A stretch of 64,000 nt of DNA from Hyphomonadaceae bacterium JAD_PAG50586_4 (lineage in GTDB: Bacteria > Pseudomonadota > Alphaproteobacteria > Caulobacterales > Aquidulcibacteraceae): NCBI GenBank assembly GCA_023242925.1, contig CP096134.1, positions 2,623,501 through 2,687,500 on the forward strand, written 5' to 3'. A model generated the notes under the pieces. The model had not been told where the DNA came from, did no database searches, and saw nothing but the letters and a program-made list of their open reading frames with translations. Positions 1-7,703 of the stretch are shown piece after piece (the stretch's first letter is position 1; each line of letters opens with the position of its first letter). Made by a program: the position numbers and the translations under genes.

Positions 1-804
1 GGCGCCTTCGAGCAAGGTGACGGGATCGCGTCCCTGCCAGCCGCCGAGATTGGGCCGGTGCATGCAATAGCCGATGAGGCGCTGCAGGTCCGGCGAAAAT
101 GTGCGCGCGACCTCCGGCGGATAGGTGAGATATTGGTTCTCATACTGGCGCAGCCAGCCCAAACAATACGACACGATAATGCCGTCGCGTGGCGCTTTTG
201 TTGTATTTGCGCCTCCGGCATGGGTGAGCGCGCCCAAAAACATGAGCGCCGAACCGCGCTTCATCCGCGCCGCGATCGCGCAGCTCGGATCGAGCGAGCG
301 GTCGAGCGCATCGTGATGCGAGCCTGGCCAGAGCAAAGTCGCGCCATTCTCAAAACTAAAATCGCTCAAGGCCCAGATCACATTGACGAGCCAGGGCTTG
401 GCCTTTTCCTTCAGTGGCCACATCTCTTCGTCGCGGTGTGGCGCTTGCGCACGCTCGCCAGGGTGGATGCGCACACCTTGGGTCAGATTGAGTTGGATAC
501 AATCGCACGAGGGACTGAGCACCGTCTCCACAATGCCCAACACTTCAGGATGCAAGACCAAATTGCGCGTACGCGGGGCTTTGGTGAGCAGCCCGCCAAG
601 TCGCGTTGTCTCCCATCCGTAAAAATCGCCCTCGCATTTTGGCGTCGCTTCGAAATGAGGCGCCATCTCGGCCGCGACCAAGTCGATTTCGGCGCGGCTG
701 ACCGCGTCTGGAATGATGACGTAACCCTGCCGCAGCAAATCCTCCGTGGCGTGGCGCGCCAATCGGGAAGCCTCGGTGGCCAAGGGTCGCGATGTCGATA
801 ACAT
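1..804 (-). CDS. Phytanoyl-CoA dioxygenase (PhyH) family protein, 3' end outside the window
   Basis: Reading the complement from the ATG at 804 gives 268 open codons to the window edge, so the C-terminus is missing. The protein has the Fe(II)/2-oxoglutarate dioxygenase signature of the PhyH family: an HxD pair at H123/D125 (APHRDEEMW), a distal histidine at H195 (LTHAGG) and a likely 2-oxoglutarate-binding arginine near R206. It should hydroxylate a small organic or acyl substrate, which cannot be named from sequence. It starts 11 bp downstream of the luxI stop on the same strand, so it is probably co-transcribed with luxR and luxI. Family assignment is firm; the link to the signal is inference from position. 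Confidence 0.85.
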   Translation of the reverse strand, partial: MLSTSRPLATEASRLARHATEDLLRQGYVIIPDAVSRAEIDLVAAEMAPHFEATPKCEGDFYGWETTRLGGLLTKAPRTRNLVLHPEVLGIVETVLSPSCDCIQLNLTQGVRIHPGERAQAPHRDEEMWPLKEKAKPWLVNVIWALSDFSFENGATLLWPGSHHDALDRSLDPSCAIAARMKRGSALMFLGALTHAGGANTTKAPRDGIIVSYCLGWLRQYENQYLTYPPEVARTFSPDLQRLIGYCMHRPNLGGWQGRDPVTLLEGA

Positions 805-815
805 GGGGCGCCTCC

Positions 816-1442
816 TCAAGCCGCGCGTTTCAAGCCAGGGTCGGCGTGACGTGTCAGCGGCGCACTCAATTGATTGCGCGCCCGCACCCGCGCGAGACCA
901 TCCGCAGCGATCTCCGCAGAGAACGCCGCAAGCCTATCCCGCCTCGTGCGTACGACAGGTCCAAGCGAGGTCACGCGCCAACCCGCCGTGCACGCGAGCG
1001 GCGCCAGTGCGGCGCTGGCGACAAAGGTCACATTCTCCATGCCAAAGAGCAGACCCGTTTCCATGATCGCGGTGATCATGCGCCCCAGCAGCAACCGGCG
1101 TGGCGCCCCTTTGGGCGTGTCAGGTGCGGGACAAAACCGCGACGCCTCCCAGATATTGTTCGAAACGGGCGGCCCTGCCTCGCACAGATGGCCGAAGATC
1201 TCGCTCAACATGTGCGGCAGGGTCGTCGGCAACAGACGCGCCGATTGCAGCACACGCCCGCTTTCGCTCATGTCGATCAAATAGATGGCCTCCTCGCAGT
1301 CGAACTGATCGATTTCGAGCCCCGCAATCTCGGCCAAGCCCCATCCCATCTCGTCGATGAAAAGTTTGCGGCGCTGGGTGTGCATTTCCGTGAGCGCATG
1401 ACGAAAGAGCCCCCGGTTTTCACGCGTGATGATCTGGATCAC
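816..1442 (-). CDS. Acyl-homoserine-lactone synthase, LuxI family
   Basis: This 208-residue protein has the conserved LuxI residues in the right spacing: R24, F28 and W34 (RRKLFIDEMGW), D45/D48 (EIDQFDCEEA), R69 in SARLLPT, and E99/R102 (NNIWEASRF). LuxI enzymes make N-acyl-homoserine lactones from S-adenosylmethionine and an acyl-ACP or acyl-CoA donor. The start is GTG at 1442, with GGAGG a few bases upstream. It lies 100 bp downstream of a luxR-type gene and 11 bp upstream of phyH, all on the minus strand. The acyl chain length cannot be predicted from what is visible. Confidence 0.93.
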   Translation of the reverse strand: MIQIITRENRGLFRHALTEMHTQRRKLFIDEMGWGLAEIAGLEIDQFDCEEAIYLIDMSESGRVLQSARLLPTTLPHMLSEIFGHLCEAGPPVSNNIWEASRFCPAPDTPKGAPRRLLLGRMITAIMETGLLFGMENVTFVASAALAPLACTAGWRVTSLGPVVRTRRDRLAAFSAEIAADGLARVRARNQLSAPLTRHADPGLKRAA

Positions 1443-1542
1443 CGTCTCGCCTCCATGAACGAAGACGATGCTGGCGCCTTGGACACCTGCGCCAAAGAGG
1501 GCTCTTCCCTAATTGACAGCGCAGCGACTCGGAGGATCGAAT

Positions 1543-2247
1543 TCAGTCGGACAATTCGTTCAGACTGACCAATCGACTGACCACCGAAAGCGCCACCGCT
1601 TGCGTACGATGCGAAACGCCGAACTTCCTGCGCACCTCTTCGATCGTGTGTTCGACCGTGCGCGGCGAGATGCCCAAGATCTGACCGATGACGCCGTCGC
1701 TTTTGCCCAGAGCGGCCAACGCCAAGCATTCTCGCTGCCGCTTCGAGAGGATCGGCGGCACGTTCACCGACCCGCCATTGCGTAGACGCGCCTCCTCGTG
1801 CGCGTTGATGGCCATGAATTGAATGTCGGGAATATCCAAGGGATCAACCCCGTCCGGACCAGGCACGACCGAACACGACGCCGGCAATGCGCCGGGCGAG
1901 TGGATCGGAATCGTCATGCCGCCGACGATGCCGCATTCGCGCGCCTCGTTGAGCACCCGCTTCTGCTCGCGGCCAAGCTCGATCGTGGCAAAGAAGGTAT
2001 CCCACCAAAATTCGCGCGGCATCCAACCTGCCGCCCAATAGATCGGATCGACGTGGGCAAAACCGCTGTCGGAAAAATGGGCAAGCCAAGCTTGTGGGTA
2101 ATTGACCATCATCACAGCGCCGCGCGGGGGCTTTAGCGGATCAACATGCGAAGCGCACGCGACATAGGAGATGCCGCATTGCGCAAGCGCGGCCTGCAAC
2201 AAAGCTCCGATTTCGTCGGCGGTCTTGGCCGCGCGGCAATCGTGCAA
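1543..2247 (-). CDS. LuxR-family quorum-sensing transcriptional regulator
   Basis: The protein has an N-terminal autoinducer-binding domain (roughly residues 1-150) with the ligand-pocket signature WLAHF...HVDP and nearby tryptophans, followed by a C-terminal LuxR helix-turn-helix (about 165-230; LSKRQRECLALAALGKSD and SPRTVEHTIEEVRRKFGV). It should bind the acyl-homoserine lactone made by the adjacent luxI product. The only in-frame start is TTG at 2247, but family members usually begin with a helix like VFEFL-RCRAA. The in-frame codons just upstream of the TTG read FEF, and an out-of-frame ATG at 2278 reads MSRRDRDV before a stop. The true start is therefore probably 2278, with bases missing from the T-run near 2254-2257. 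Confidence 0.9.
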   Translation of the reverse strand: MHDCRAAKTADEIGALLQAALAQCGISYVACASHVDPLKPPRGAVMMVNYPQAWLAHFSDSGFAHVDPIYWAAGWMPREFWWDTFFATIELGREQKRVLNEARECGIVGGMTIPIHSPGALPASCSVVPGPDGVDPLDIPDIQFMAINAHEEARLRNGGSVNVPPILSKRQRECLALAALGKSDGVIGQILGISPRTVEHTIEEVRRKFGVSHRTQAVALSVVSRLVSLNELSD

Positions 2248-2403
2248 AAACTCAAACGTCGCGATCTCGCCTGCTCATGCTTCGCCGCGCACCTCGCTCC
2301 GACGCCCCCGCCCCGCACTGGCGACCAGTTAGCGGCAATATTCAACAATATTGGCGCCGGGCATTGACTGCAACCCTCGGTTTTAGCGAATGTTTGGGCC
2401 GCT

Positions 2404-2757
2404 ATGCTGGCAAAGCTAAGCCTCGGCCCCGCGGATTATTGCGCCACCTTGAACCACGAATGCGTACACGCCACTGGCGTAGCGCATCGTGTGGGCCGCG
2501 ATCTGGCCAAACGCTTCGCTCATCACGAGCGCGCCGTCGAAGCACTCATCGCCCAGATTGGCGCAGCGATCTTGGGCGCCCATCTGCATTTGCCTCCACA
2601 TCACATTTTTGATCATGGCGCCTATATCGGGTCTTGGATGAGAGTGCTTGCCCACGACAAACGCGCCGTCCTACCCGCTGGCGGCCAAGCCCAGGTCGCG
2701 GTCGATTGGCTATTGGATAAGAGCCCTGCGCCGGAGGCGTTCGATGTCGCGGCTTAA
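2404..2757 (+). CDS. ArdC-type zincin metallopeptidase domain, N-terminally truncated remnant
   Basis: The 117-residue product matches only the C-terminal peptidase half of ArdC-type antirestriction proteins: an HExxH zinc motif (NHECVHATG), then an EALIAQIGAAIL helix and AYIGSWMRVLAHDKRAV. The usual N-terminal single-strand DNA-binding domain is absent, because a stop at 2365-2367 closes the frame and no equivalent sequence is seen further upstream. Full ArdC proteins are about 300 residues and sit on plasmids and integrative elements, often beside Toprim primase genes. That is the case here: the stop overlaps the next gene by 14 bp. I read it as a remnant of a mobile-element module; whether it still folds or acts is unknown. 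Confidence 0.7.
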   Translation: MLAKLSLGPADYCATLNHECVHATGVAHRVGRDLAKRFAHHERAVEALIAQIGAAILGAHLHLPPHHIFDHGAYIGSWMRVLAHDKRAVLPAGGQAQVAVDWLLDKSPAPEAFDVAA

Positions 2758-3628
2758 ACGCATCGTCGATGCGATGGGCGGCCAGCTCATGGATGGCGGC
2801 CGGCGCGCGCTTGTTCGTGGACCTGGCCACGGGCCTGGAGATCGCTCCGTATCGCTTCTGGAGACCGAGGATGGTCGCGTGCTCATCCATTGCTTTTCTC
2901 CACGCGACGATTGGCGCGCTGTACGCGACGAACTCGCCGACCTTGGTCTTTTGGACGAAGATGGTGAGCATCACCCGAACGCCGCGCCCGTGGCGCATGT
3001 GCGCGCGCTAGGCACGCCTGATGAAGATCGCCGCGCGCGCGTTATGCGTCTGTGGGATGAGAGCGCGCCCATCCCCGGCGCCATCGCCGAACGCTATCTG
3101 CGCGCGCGAGAGATCGAGGGCGAATTGCCCGGTCCCGACGTGCTGCGCTTTCATCCGCGCATGACGAGCCTCGACGATCGCGAACGCCGGCCCGCTCTGG
3201 TCGCCGCCCTGGTCGATGCTGATGCTGTGCTGCAAGGCATTCAGGTCACGCTGCTTAGCGCACACGGCGCGACCAAAGCCCCGGTCGCTACGCCCCGGCG
3301 CACGATTGGCCGGCTCATGGGCAATTATGTGCGCGTCGATGCGCCAAGCGACACCCTGGTGGTCGCTGAAGGCCTAGAGACCGCGCTCTCGGCGCGGCGT
3401 GCGTTGGGTGCTGGCGCTTGGGCTTTTCTCAGCGCTGAAAATTTGGCGCAGTTTGAACCGCCGCGCGTCATCGATCGGCTCATCATCGCCGCCGATCGTG
3501 ATGAGGCGGGTCTCTTTGCGGCGGAGCGTTTGCGCGCGCGGGCGATTAAGACCATCACTGTTGAAATCGCCTTGCCGCCCGAAGGCTTCGCCGATTGGAA
3601 CGATTGGGCGCGCGCACGCGCTATTTAG
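2744..3628 (+). CDS. Toprim domain protein, plasmid/phage primase-like
   Basis: I chose the ATG at 2744 (MSRLKRIVDAMGG), which overlaps the ArdC-like stop by 14 bp and implies coupled translation; a longer reading from 2648 would cover much of that gene. The 294-residue protein resembles the Toprim proteins of mobile elements: an N-terminal nucleic-acid-binding region (HCFSPRDDWRAVRDEL), a middle linker (RYLRAREIEG) and a Toprim fold with DTLVVAEGLETALSA, LIIAADRDEAG and the acidic DRD motif. Such proteins are thought to act in plasmid or element DNA metabolism. No helicase domain is attached. With the truncated ArdC gene it is the only mobile-element-like material in the window. Confidence 0.8.
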   Translation: MSRLKRIVDAMGGQLMDGGRRALVRGPGHGPGDRSVSLLETEDGRVLIHCFSPRDDWRAVRDELADLGLLDEDGEHHPNAAPVAHVRALGTPDEDRRARVMRLWDESAPIPGAIAERYLRAREIEGELPGPDVLRFHPRMTSLDDRERRPALVAALVDADAVLQGIQVTLLSAHGATKAPVATPRRTIGRLMGNYVRVDAPSDTLVVAEGLETALSARRALGAGAWAFLSAENLAQFEPPRVIDRLIIAADRDEAGLFAAERLRARAIKTITVEIALPPEGFADWNDWARARAI

Positions 3629-3852
3629 GCAGCGATCGGTGCGATTTGGCTCTGCAGCCGAACGATCTGATCGAACTTGATCCAGACCGCGCGTGCGCCA
3701 AAACCGCCCGGCCGAAACAGCGTCGCATTGGGACCGCGCGCGGCTGCAAGGCGCAGCGCTTCACGCAACGTGCGCGTAGGCTCTCCATCCTCGCCGCTCA
3801 CAACCCAGATGCCGATCTCGTCGGCAAGAGCGATGGCGTCCGCATCGGTCAT
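3625..3852 (-). CDS. Small hypothetical protein
   Basis: A 75-residue protein read from the ATG at 3852 (MTDADAIALADEIGIWVV); an upstream start at 3879 is possible. It is acidic at the N-terminus, has a central arginine/alanine-rich helix (REALRLAAARG) and no transmembrane segment or recognisable motif. It converges with the Toprim gene and their stop codons overlap. I do not recognise the family. The coherent composition and tight packing favour a real gene over a shadow, but not decisively. Confidence 0.45.
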   Translation of the reverse strand: MTDADAIALADEIGIWVVSGEDGEPTRTLREALRLAAARGPNATLFRPGGFGARAVWIKFDQIVRLQSQIAPIAA

Positions 3853-3894
3853 TTCGCAACCAAATCCTTGTGTTCTCAATCCTTGAGGTTGAGG

Positions 3895-4128
3895 TTAGTC
3901 CGAGTCGGCCGTGCAACGAGACTTCACTACAATGGGCGCATTGTGGGCTCTCCTCAGCGCCCAGCTCGAAGCCACGTGTGCTCGCCCTCGCCGTCGCGGG
4001 CTGGGGCCCGGTGGGCTGACGGTACGGAGTCGGGCGGCGGATCGACAAGACGGTGCGAACCGTCGTTCGAGCCCCTGAAATATGGGGCTGGCCGGCATCC
4101 CATCGCGATAGGTCGCGACAGGTTTTTT
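3895..4128 (+). ncRNA. Candidate structured small RNA ending in an intrinsic terminator
   Basis: The 340-bp gap between the 3' ends of a hypothetical gene and guaA has no convincing reading frame but is full of short perfect hairpins on the plus strand. They are TGGGCGC at 3933-3939 with GCGCCCA at 3957-3963; GACGGT/ACCGTC at 4049-4064 closed by a GCGA tetraloop; AGCCCC/GGGGCT at 4070-4089; and TCGCGA/TCGCGA at 4103-4118 followed by six T at 4123-4128. Consecutive hairpins ending in a terminator suggest a transcribed RNA. It does not match the conserved cores I know for SRP RNA, RNase P RNA, tmRNA or 6S RNA. The 5' end is a guess. Confidence 0.4.
4103..4128 (+). terminator. Intrinsic terminator of the candidate RNA
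   Basis: A 6-bp perfect stem (TCGCGA, loop TAGG, TCGCGA) is followed four bases later by six T residues on the plus strand. On the minus strand the A-run precedes the hairpin, so it would not terminate guaA. It therefore implies a plus-strand transcript arriving from the left. Confidence 0.6.
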
Positions 4129-4192
4129 CCTTGGCTTTAAGCGCTGAGCTTGGGTTTTCGAAGGTCCGCGAAAGCGGCCGAAACCTACTGAA

Positions 4193-5769
4193 TCATTCCC
4201 ACTCGATCGTGCCCGGCGGCTTCGACGTTACGTCGTAGACCACGCGATTCACGCCGCGCACTTCGTTGATGATGCGCGTGGCGGCGCGACCTAGGAAATC
4301 CATCGAGTACGGGAAAAAGTCGGCCGTCATGCCGTCAGTGCTGGTCACCGCACGTAGGGCGCACACATATTCGTACGTGCGCCCGTCGCCCATGACGCCC
4401 ACCGTCTTCACCGGCAGCAACACCGCAAACGCTTGCCAGATCGCGTCGTACAAACCGGCCTTGCGTATCTCGTCGAGATAGACCGCATCCGCCTCGCGCA
4501 GAATATCGAGCTTCTCGCGCGTGATTTCGCCCGGCACGCGGATCGCGAGGCCCGGCCCTGGGAACGGATGGCGCCCCACGAACGTCTCCGGCAAGCCCAA
4601 TTCGCGCCCCAGCGCGCGCACTTCGTCCTTGAAGAGATCGCGTAGCGGCTCGACCAGCTTCATGTTCATGCGCTCAGGTAGGCCGCCGACATTGTGGTGA
4701 GATTTGATCGTCACCGACGGCCCACCGATCGCCGACACGCTCTCAATCACGTCCGGATAAAGCGTGCCCTGCGCCAGAAACGCCGCGCCGCCGATCGATT
4801 TCGCCTTCTCCTCGAACACATCGATGAAGAGCTTGCCGATGGTTTTGCGCTTCACTTCCGGATCGCTCACGCCCTCCAGCGCGCCGAGGAAACGATCGCT
4901 CTCGTCCGCATGGATCAGCGGAATATTGTAGTGATCGCGGAACAGCGTGACGACCTGCTCGGACTCGCCCTTCCGCATCAAGCCGTGGTCCACGTAAACG
5001 CAGGTCAACCGATCGCCGATCGCTTCATGGATCAGCACGGCCGCCACGCTCGAATCCACACCACCTGAAAGGCCGCAGATCACTTTGCCGTCGCCCACTT
5101 GCGCACGAATGCGCGCGATCGCTTCGTCCTTGAACGCCGCCATCGTCCAATCGCCTTTGAGGCCGGCGATGCGATGCGTGAAATTTCGCAAGAGCTTGCC
5201 GCCGTCCGGCGTGTGCACGACTTCGGGGTGAAACATTGTGGTATAGAAGCGGCGCTGCTCGTTCACCGCGATCGCAAACGGCGCGTTCTCGCTCACGCCG
5301 ATCACCTCAAAGCCATCCGGCAATTTCGTCACGCGGTCGCCGTGGCTCATCCACACCGGATAGCGCCCGCCGACGTCCCACAATCCTTCAAAGAGCGGCG
5401 ATGCTTTTTGATCTCCACATCAGCGCGACCAAACTCGCGCGCGTGCCCACCCTCAACGACGCCGCCGAGCTGCACGCTCATCGTCTGCTGCCCGTAACAG
5501 ATGGCGAGGATCGGCACGCCCATATCGAACGCCTCTTTCGGGGCGCGTGGGCTAGGCTCATCGAGCACGCTCGACGGCCCGCCCGAAAAAATGATCGCCT
5601 TCGGCGCAAAGCTTGCGAGCAGCGCGTCGTCGACTTTGTTGTACGGATGGATCTCACAATAAACGCCATTCTCGCGCACACGCCGCGCGATGAGCTGCGT
5701 TACCTGTGATCCGAAATCGATGATGAGAACGCGCTCGTGAGCCTGAGCGCTGGCGACCGGCTGAACCAT
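4193..5769 (-). CDS. guaA: GMP synthase (glutamine-hydrolysing), reading frame broken near 5405
   Basis: GuaA converts XMP to GMP, using ammonia from glutamine. The N-terminal part (from ATG 5769) is the class I glutamine amidotransferase: [28 protein letters not shown] and the nucleophile motif AICYGQQ. The rest is the ATP pyrophosphatase and dimerisation domain: [26 protein letters not shown] [11 protein letters not shown], and the C-terminal [13 protein letters not shown]. The frame is lost at a run of five T (5405-5409; five A on the coding strand). A sixth A would restore [16 protein letters not shown] and a normal 525-residue enzyme. A broken guaA would be a purine auxotrophy, so a sequencing error is the likeliest cause. 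Confidence 0.95.
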
Positions 5770-5868
5770 GTCCCGAGATGCAGTGCGTCGCGCGGGAAAT
5801 CAATTCACCGCGGCTGCAATTCGCCTTTGCGCTCTGCGGGCGCCTCTTGACGGCCCGCCGCGACCCAC

Positions 5869-5897
5869 CACTTATTGCGAATAGTTCGCAATAAGTG
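5869..5897. promoter_or_regulatory. 29-bp palindrome resembling a Fur-type operator
   Basis: A perfect interrupted palindrome with 13-bp arms (CACTTATTGCGAA, spacer TAG, TTCGCAATAAGTG) sits between the divergent starts of guaA (5769) and a DUF2061 gene (5908), ending 10 bp before the latter. Its core TTGCGAATAGTTCGCAA resembles the Fur-box form seen in Caulobacter-type alphaproteobacteria. No T-run follows on either strand, so it is more likely an operator than a terminator. The regulator assignment is inference. Confidence 0.55.
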
Positions 5898-5907
5898 CCC
5901 TCAGCCC

Positions 5908-6120
5908 ATGAACCTCGCCCTCAAGACCGGCTCCTATTCCCTGATGCACCTCGTCGTGGCGATCGCGGTCACCTACACGATCACGCAAGACTGGCGCGCC
6001 GCCCTCGCCGTCGGCCTGATCGAGCCCGCCGTGCAAACGGTCGCATTCCTGATCCACGACCGGGTTTGGGCGCGGATCGAGGCGCGCAAAGCGCCGATCG
6101 TACCAAGTGGCGCCGCCTGA
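5908..6120 (+). CDS. DUF2061 family small membrane protein
   Basis: A 70-residue membrane protein from the ATG at 5908 (MNLALKTGSYSLMHLVVAIA). It has two hydrophobic stretches, about residues 10-27 and 33-52, followed by the conserved WRAALAVGLIEPAVQT and HDRVWARIEAR typical of DUF2061. The biochemical role of the family is unknown. A 29-bp Fur-like palindrome lies immediately upstream, hinting at metal-dependent control. An upstream in-frame start at 5875 would fall inside that palindrome and is rejected. Confidence 0.8.
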   Translation: MNLALKTGSYSLMHLVVAIAVTYTITQDWRAALAVGLIEPAVQTVAFLIHDRVWARIEARKAPIVPSGAA

Positions 6121-6146
6121 TCCCTACCCGCCCCGGTTGCGAAAAC

Positions 6147-6155
6147 TTATCCACA
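6147..6155 (+). promoter_or_regulatory. DnaA-box consensus sequence
   Basis: TTATCCACA is an exact match to the consensus DnaA box, in the intergenic stretch just upstream of the gene starting near 6196. One box does not make an origin, and no others cluster around it. It may mark DnaA-dependent control of the downstream gene or be chance. Confidence 0.35.
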
Positions 6156-6157
6156 AT

Positions 6158-6175
6158 GGTTAAGTTTCGTTAACC
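6158..6175. promoter_or_regulatory. Inverted repeat with paired TTAA half-sites (CtrA-like, atypical spacing)
   Basis: GGTTAA, six bases, TTAACC forms a perfect inverted repeat three bases after a DnaA box and about 20 bp before a candidate start at 6196. CtrA sites are TTAA-N7-TTAAC; here the spacing between TTAA cores is six. It may be a degenerate cell-cycle element or a symmetric site for another factor. Confidence 0.3.
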
Positions 6176-6195
6176 AAATACGCGGGGAGGCGGGG

Positions 6196-7091
6196 ATGGA
6201 TTGGGCGGCGCTGCCGAGTAGCGAGGAAATTTCCAGCGCAGTGTCGCGACACGCGATGTTCATCGCTGAAAAAGCCGCGGGTTGGTGGCTAGTCTTTTGG
6301 GAGCATCCCTCGGCAAGGCCGCGCTTCTCATGGCGGGTGTCTTCTTGATCGTTTGGCTGATCGCGTTGATTTATAGCGGCGAGGTCCAGCGCAGTTTGAG
6401 CGGCCCCGTTGAGTTGCGGCAACCCTCTCGACCAATGGACGAACGCGTCATTCAGGCGCCGCAGGCAATCATCCCGACGAAGCTCGACGGCCTTTGGGCA
6501 AGTTGCTCATTTCAGCTTGTGTACCTCGACGCACGTGGTCGCTCCGTACACAAGGCAATCTACCGGCGGCACATGAAGCTCACCTCGCTGGGGCGGCGTC
6601 TATCGGCAAAAAGCGAACCCTCGCCTTTGATGATCGAGGGTGCATACCAGGGCATCGAAAATCTCACGTTCGATCAAGTCGCGCGCCCTGACCCAGAAAT
6701 CGTCTGCATGGCCGGCTCGATTTGCGATCTCATCGTGGCGCGCGCTCAGGCTGAGCTGCGCAGGCCGATCGAGCGACTAGAGCGAGTCAAACAGATTCCG
6801 CTCTACAGAATCCTTAGAAGAGATCGCCTTGCAAAGCGGCGTCCAGCTACGGATCAAGAGCCCACCATTCAGTTCAAAATGCGATTTCATACAAATCCCT
6901 GGTTTGTTCTTTCGACGCATCCCGATCGCGAAGTGAAGACGACCGCTTGGCTAACAGTGCTAACTAGTGTGTTCGCGCTCGCCATGCAGCTTATGTATGG
7001 CACGTGGCCAGACGCCAACACGCCACGTCGTTCCGGAGACGCCGCCGAGACGACGCGTATCGTTCCAACCCCTCGCGTCACCTCACCTTAG
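6196..7091 (+). CDS. Hypothetical membrane protein with a probable frameshift near 6295
   Basis: The long open frame begins only at a TTG (6282), but an ATG at 6196 preceded by GGAGGCGG opens MDWAALPSSEEISS...GWWLVF in another frame. One more T in the run at 6295-6298 would fuse the two into a 298-residue protein. It has a transmembrane segment just after the junction (ALLMAGVFLIVWLIALIYSG), a soluble middle region with basic and hydrophobic stretches, and a second possible membrane segment near the end (WLTVLTSVFALAMQLMYG). I do not recognise a family. The N-terminal extension is inference from the strong ribosome site and the deletion bias seen in other genes here. Confidence 0.6.
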
Positions 7092-7114
7092 GCGTCACCA
7101 AACAACTATAGAAA

Positions 7115-7564
7115 TCACCCCGCACGCACATCAAGCGGCGCCAGCATGTTCACCGTCGAGCAATAGCCAACCGCCAAGCACACCAGCAGGATCAGGATCG
7201 TCTTGCCCCAGCCGGGCGTGTCGGGGGCGCTGCGCGAGAACACCAATGCGCCCGCAAGTGCGATGCACACAAAAAGCACGATCGCCATCAGCACTTTTTG
7301 AATCAGCACCGTACCGATAAAATCCAATGCGGGGCCGAAGCCGTCTAGCCATCGATCGACATCGTCGAAGGTGAAGCCAAAGATCGCGCCAGCAATCGCC
7401 AACACCACGCCGACGATGCACAGCAGCAGAAACACAAACATGAGGCAGCCGCCAAGTCGGCTGCCGACGCGCACGCCGGCCGTCGCCTGCTCAAACGGCG
7501 GAATGCGCCAGGAATTTGAAATGCGCCAAAGTCTGCTGAAAAATCTGCCGATAAAATCGAACAT
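7115..7564 (-). CDS. Hypothetical integral membrane protein
   Basis: A 149-residue protein read from the ATG at 7564 (MFDFIGRFFSRLWRIS); the longer frame to 7624 adds only an arginine-rich tail that looks spurious. Three hydrophobic segments are visible: CLMFVFLLLCIVGVVLAIAG, VLMAIVLFVCIALAGALVF and ILILLVCLAVGYC. There are no catalytic motifs. It lies between two unrelated hypothetical genes, so context does not help. Real by composition and packing; function unknown. Confidence 0.65.
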   Translation of the reverse strand: MFDFIGRFFSRLWRISNSWRIPPFEQATAGVRVGSRLGGCLMFVFLLLCIVGVVLAIAGAIFGFTFDDVDRWLDGFGPALDFIGTVLIQKVLMAIVLFVCIALAGALVFSRSAPDTPGWGKTILILLVCLAVGYCSTVNMLAPLDVRAG

Positions 7565-7703
7565 GGCGCGCCCCCGCGATGGGGTAAGTGGCGCACGCCG
7601 CCGCCGCATCGTCAAGCGCACCAAACGCGCCTCAGCCGCGCGCAGAAAAATTCCCGAAGCTCCACAAAGCGTAAACGAAGCACTAACCTAACTGTGCGAT
7701 TAT

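Noticed and set aside
58..801. Long plus-strand frame opposite phyH
   Set aside because: Its composition is arginine/alanine-rich without motifs, and the opposite strand encodes a clear dioxygenase; it is a GC-driven shadow.
1443..1542. lux box upstream of luxI
   Set aside because: No convincing 18-20 bp inverted repeat is visible in the 100 bp between luxR and luxI.
4049..4090. tRNA-like T-loop (GTTCGAGCCCC)
   Set aside because: The stem around it does not pair as a T-arm and no acceptor stem or anticodon arm is present.
3895..4128. tmRNA, RNase P, SRP or 6S RNA
   Set aside because: None of the conserved cores I know, such as a proteolysis tag frame or the SRP GGUCAGGUCCGGAAGG-type core, is present on either strand.
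6147..6155. Replication origin
   Set aside because: Only one DnaA box, no AT-rich unwinding region and no dnaA, parAB or hemE nearby.
6160..6174. Canonical CtrA site
   Set aside because: The TTAA cores are six bases apart, not seven; kept only as a weak regulatory candidate.
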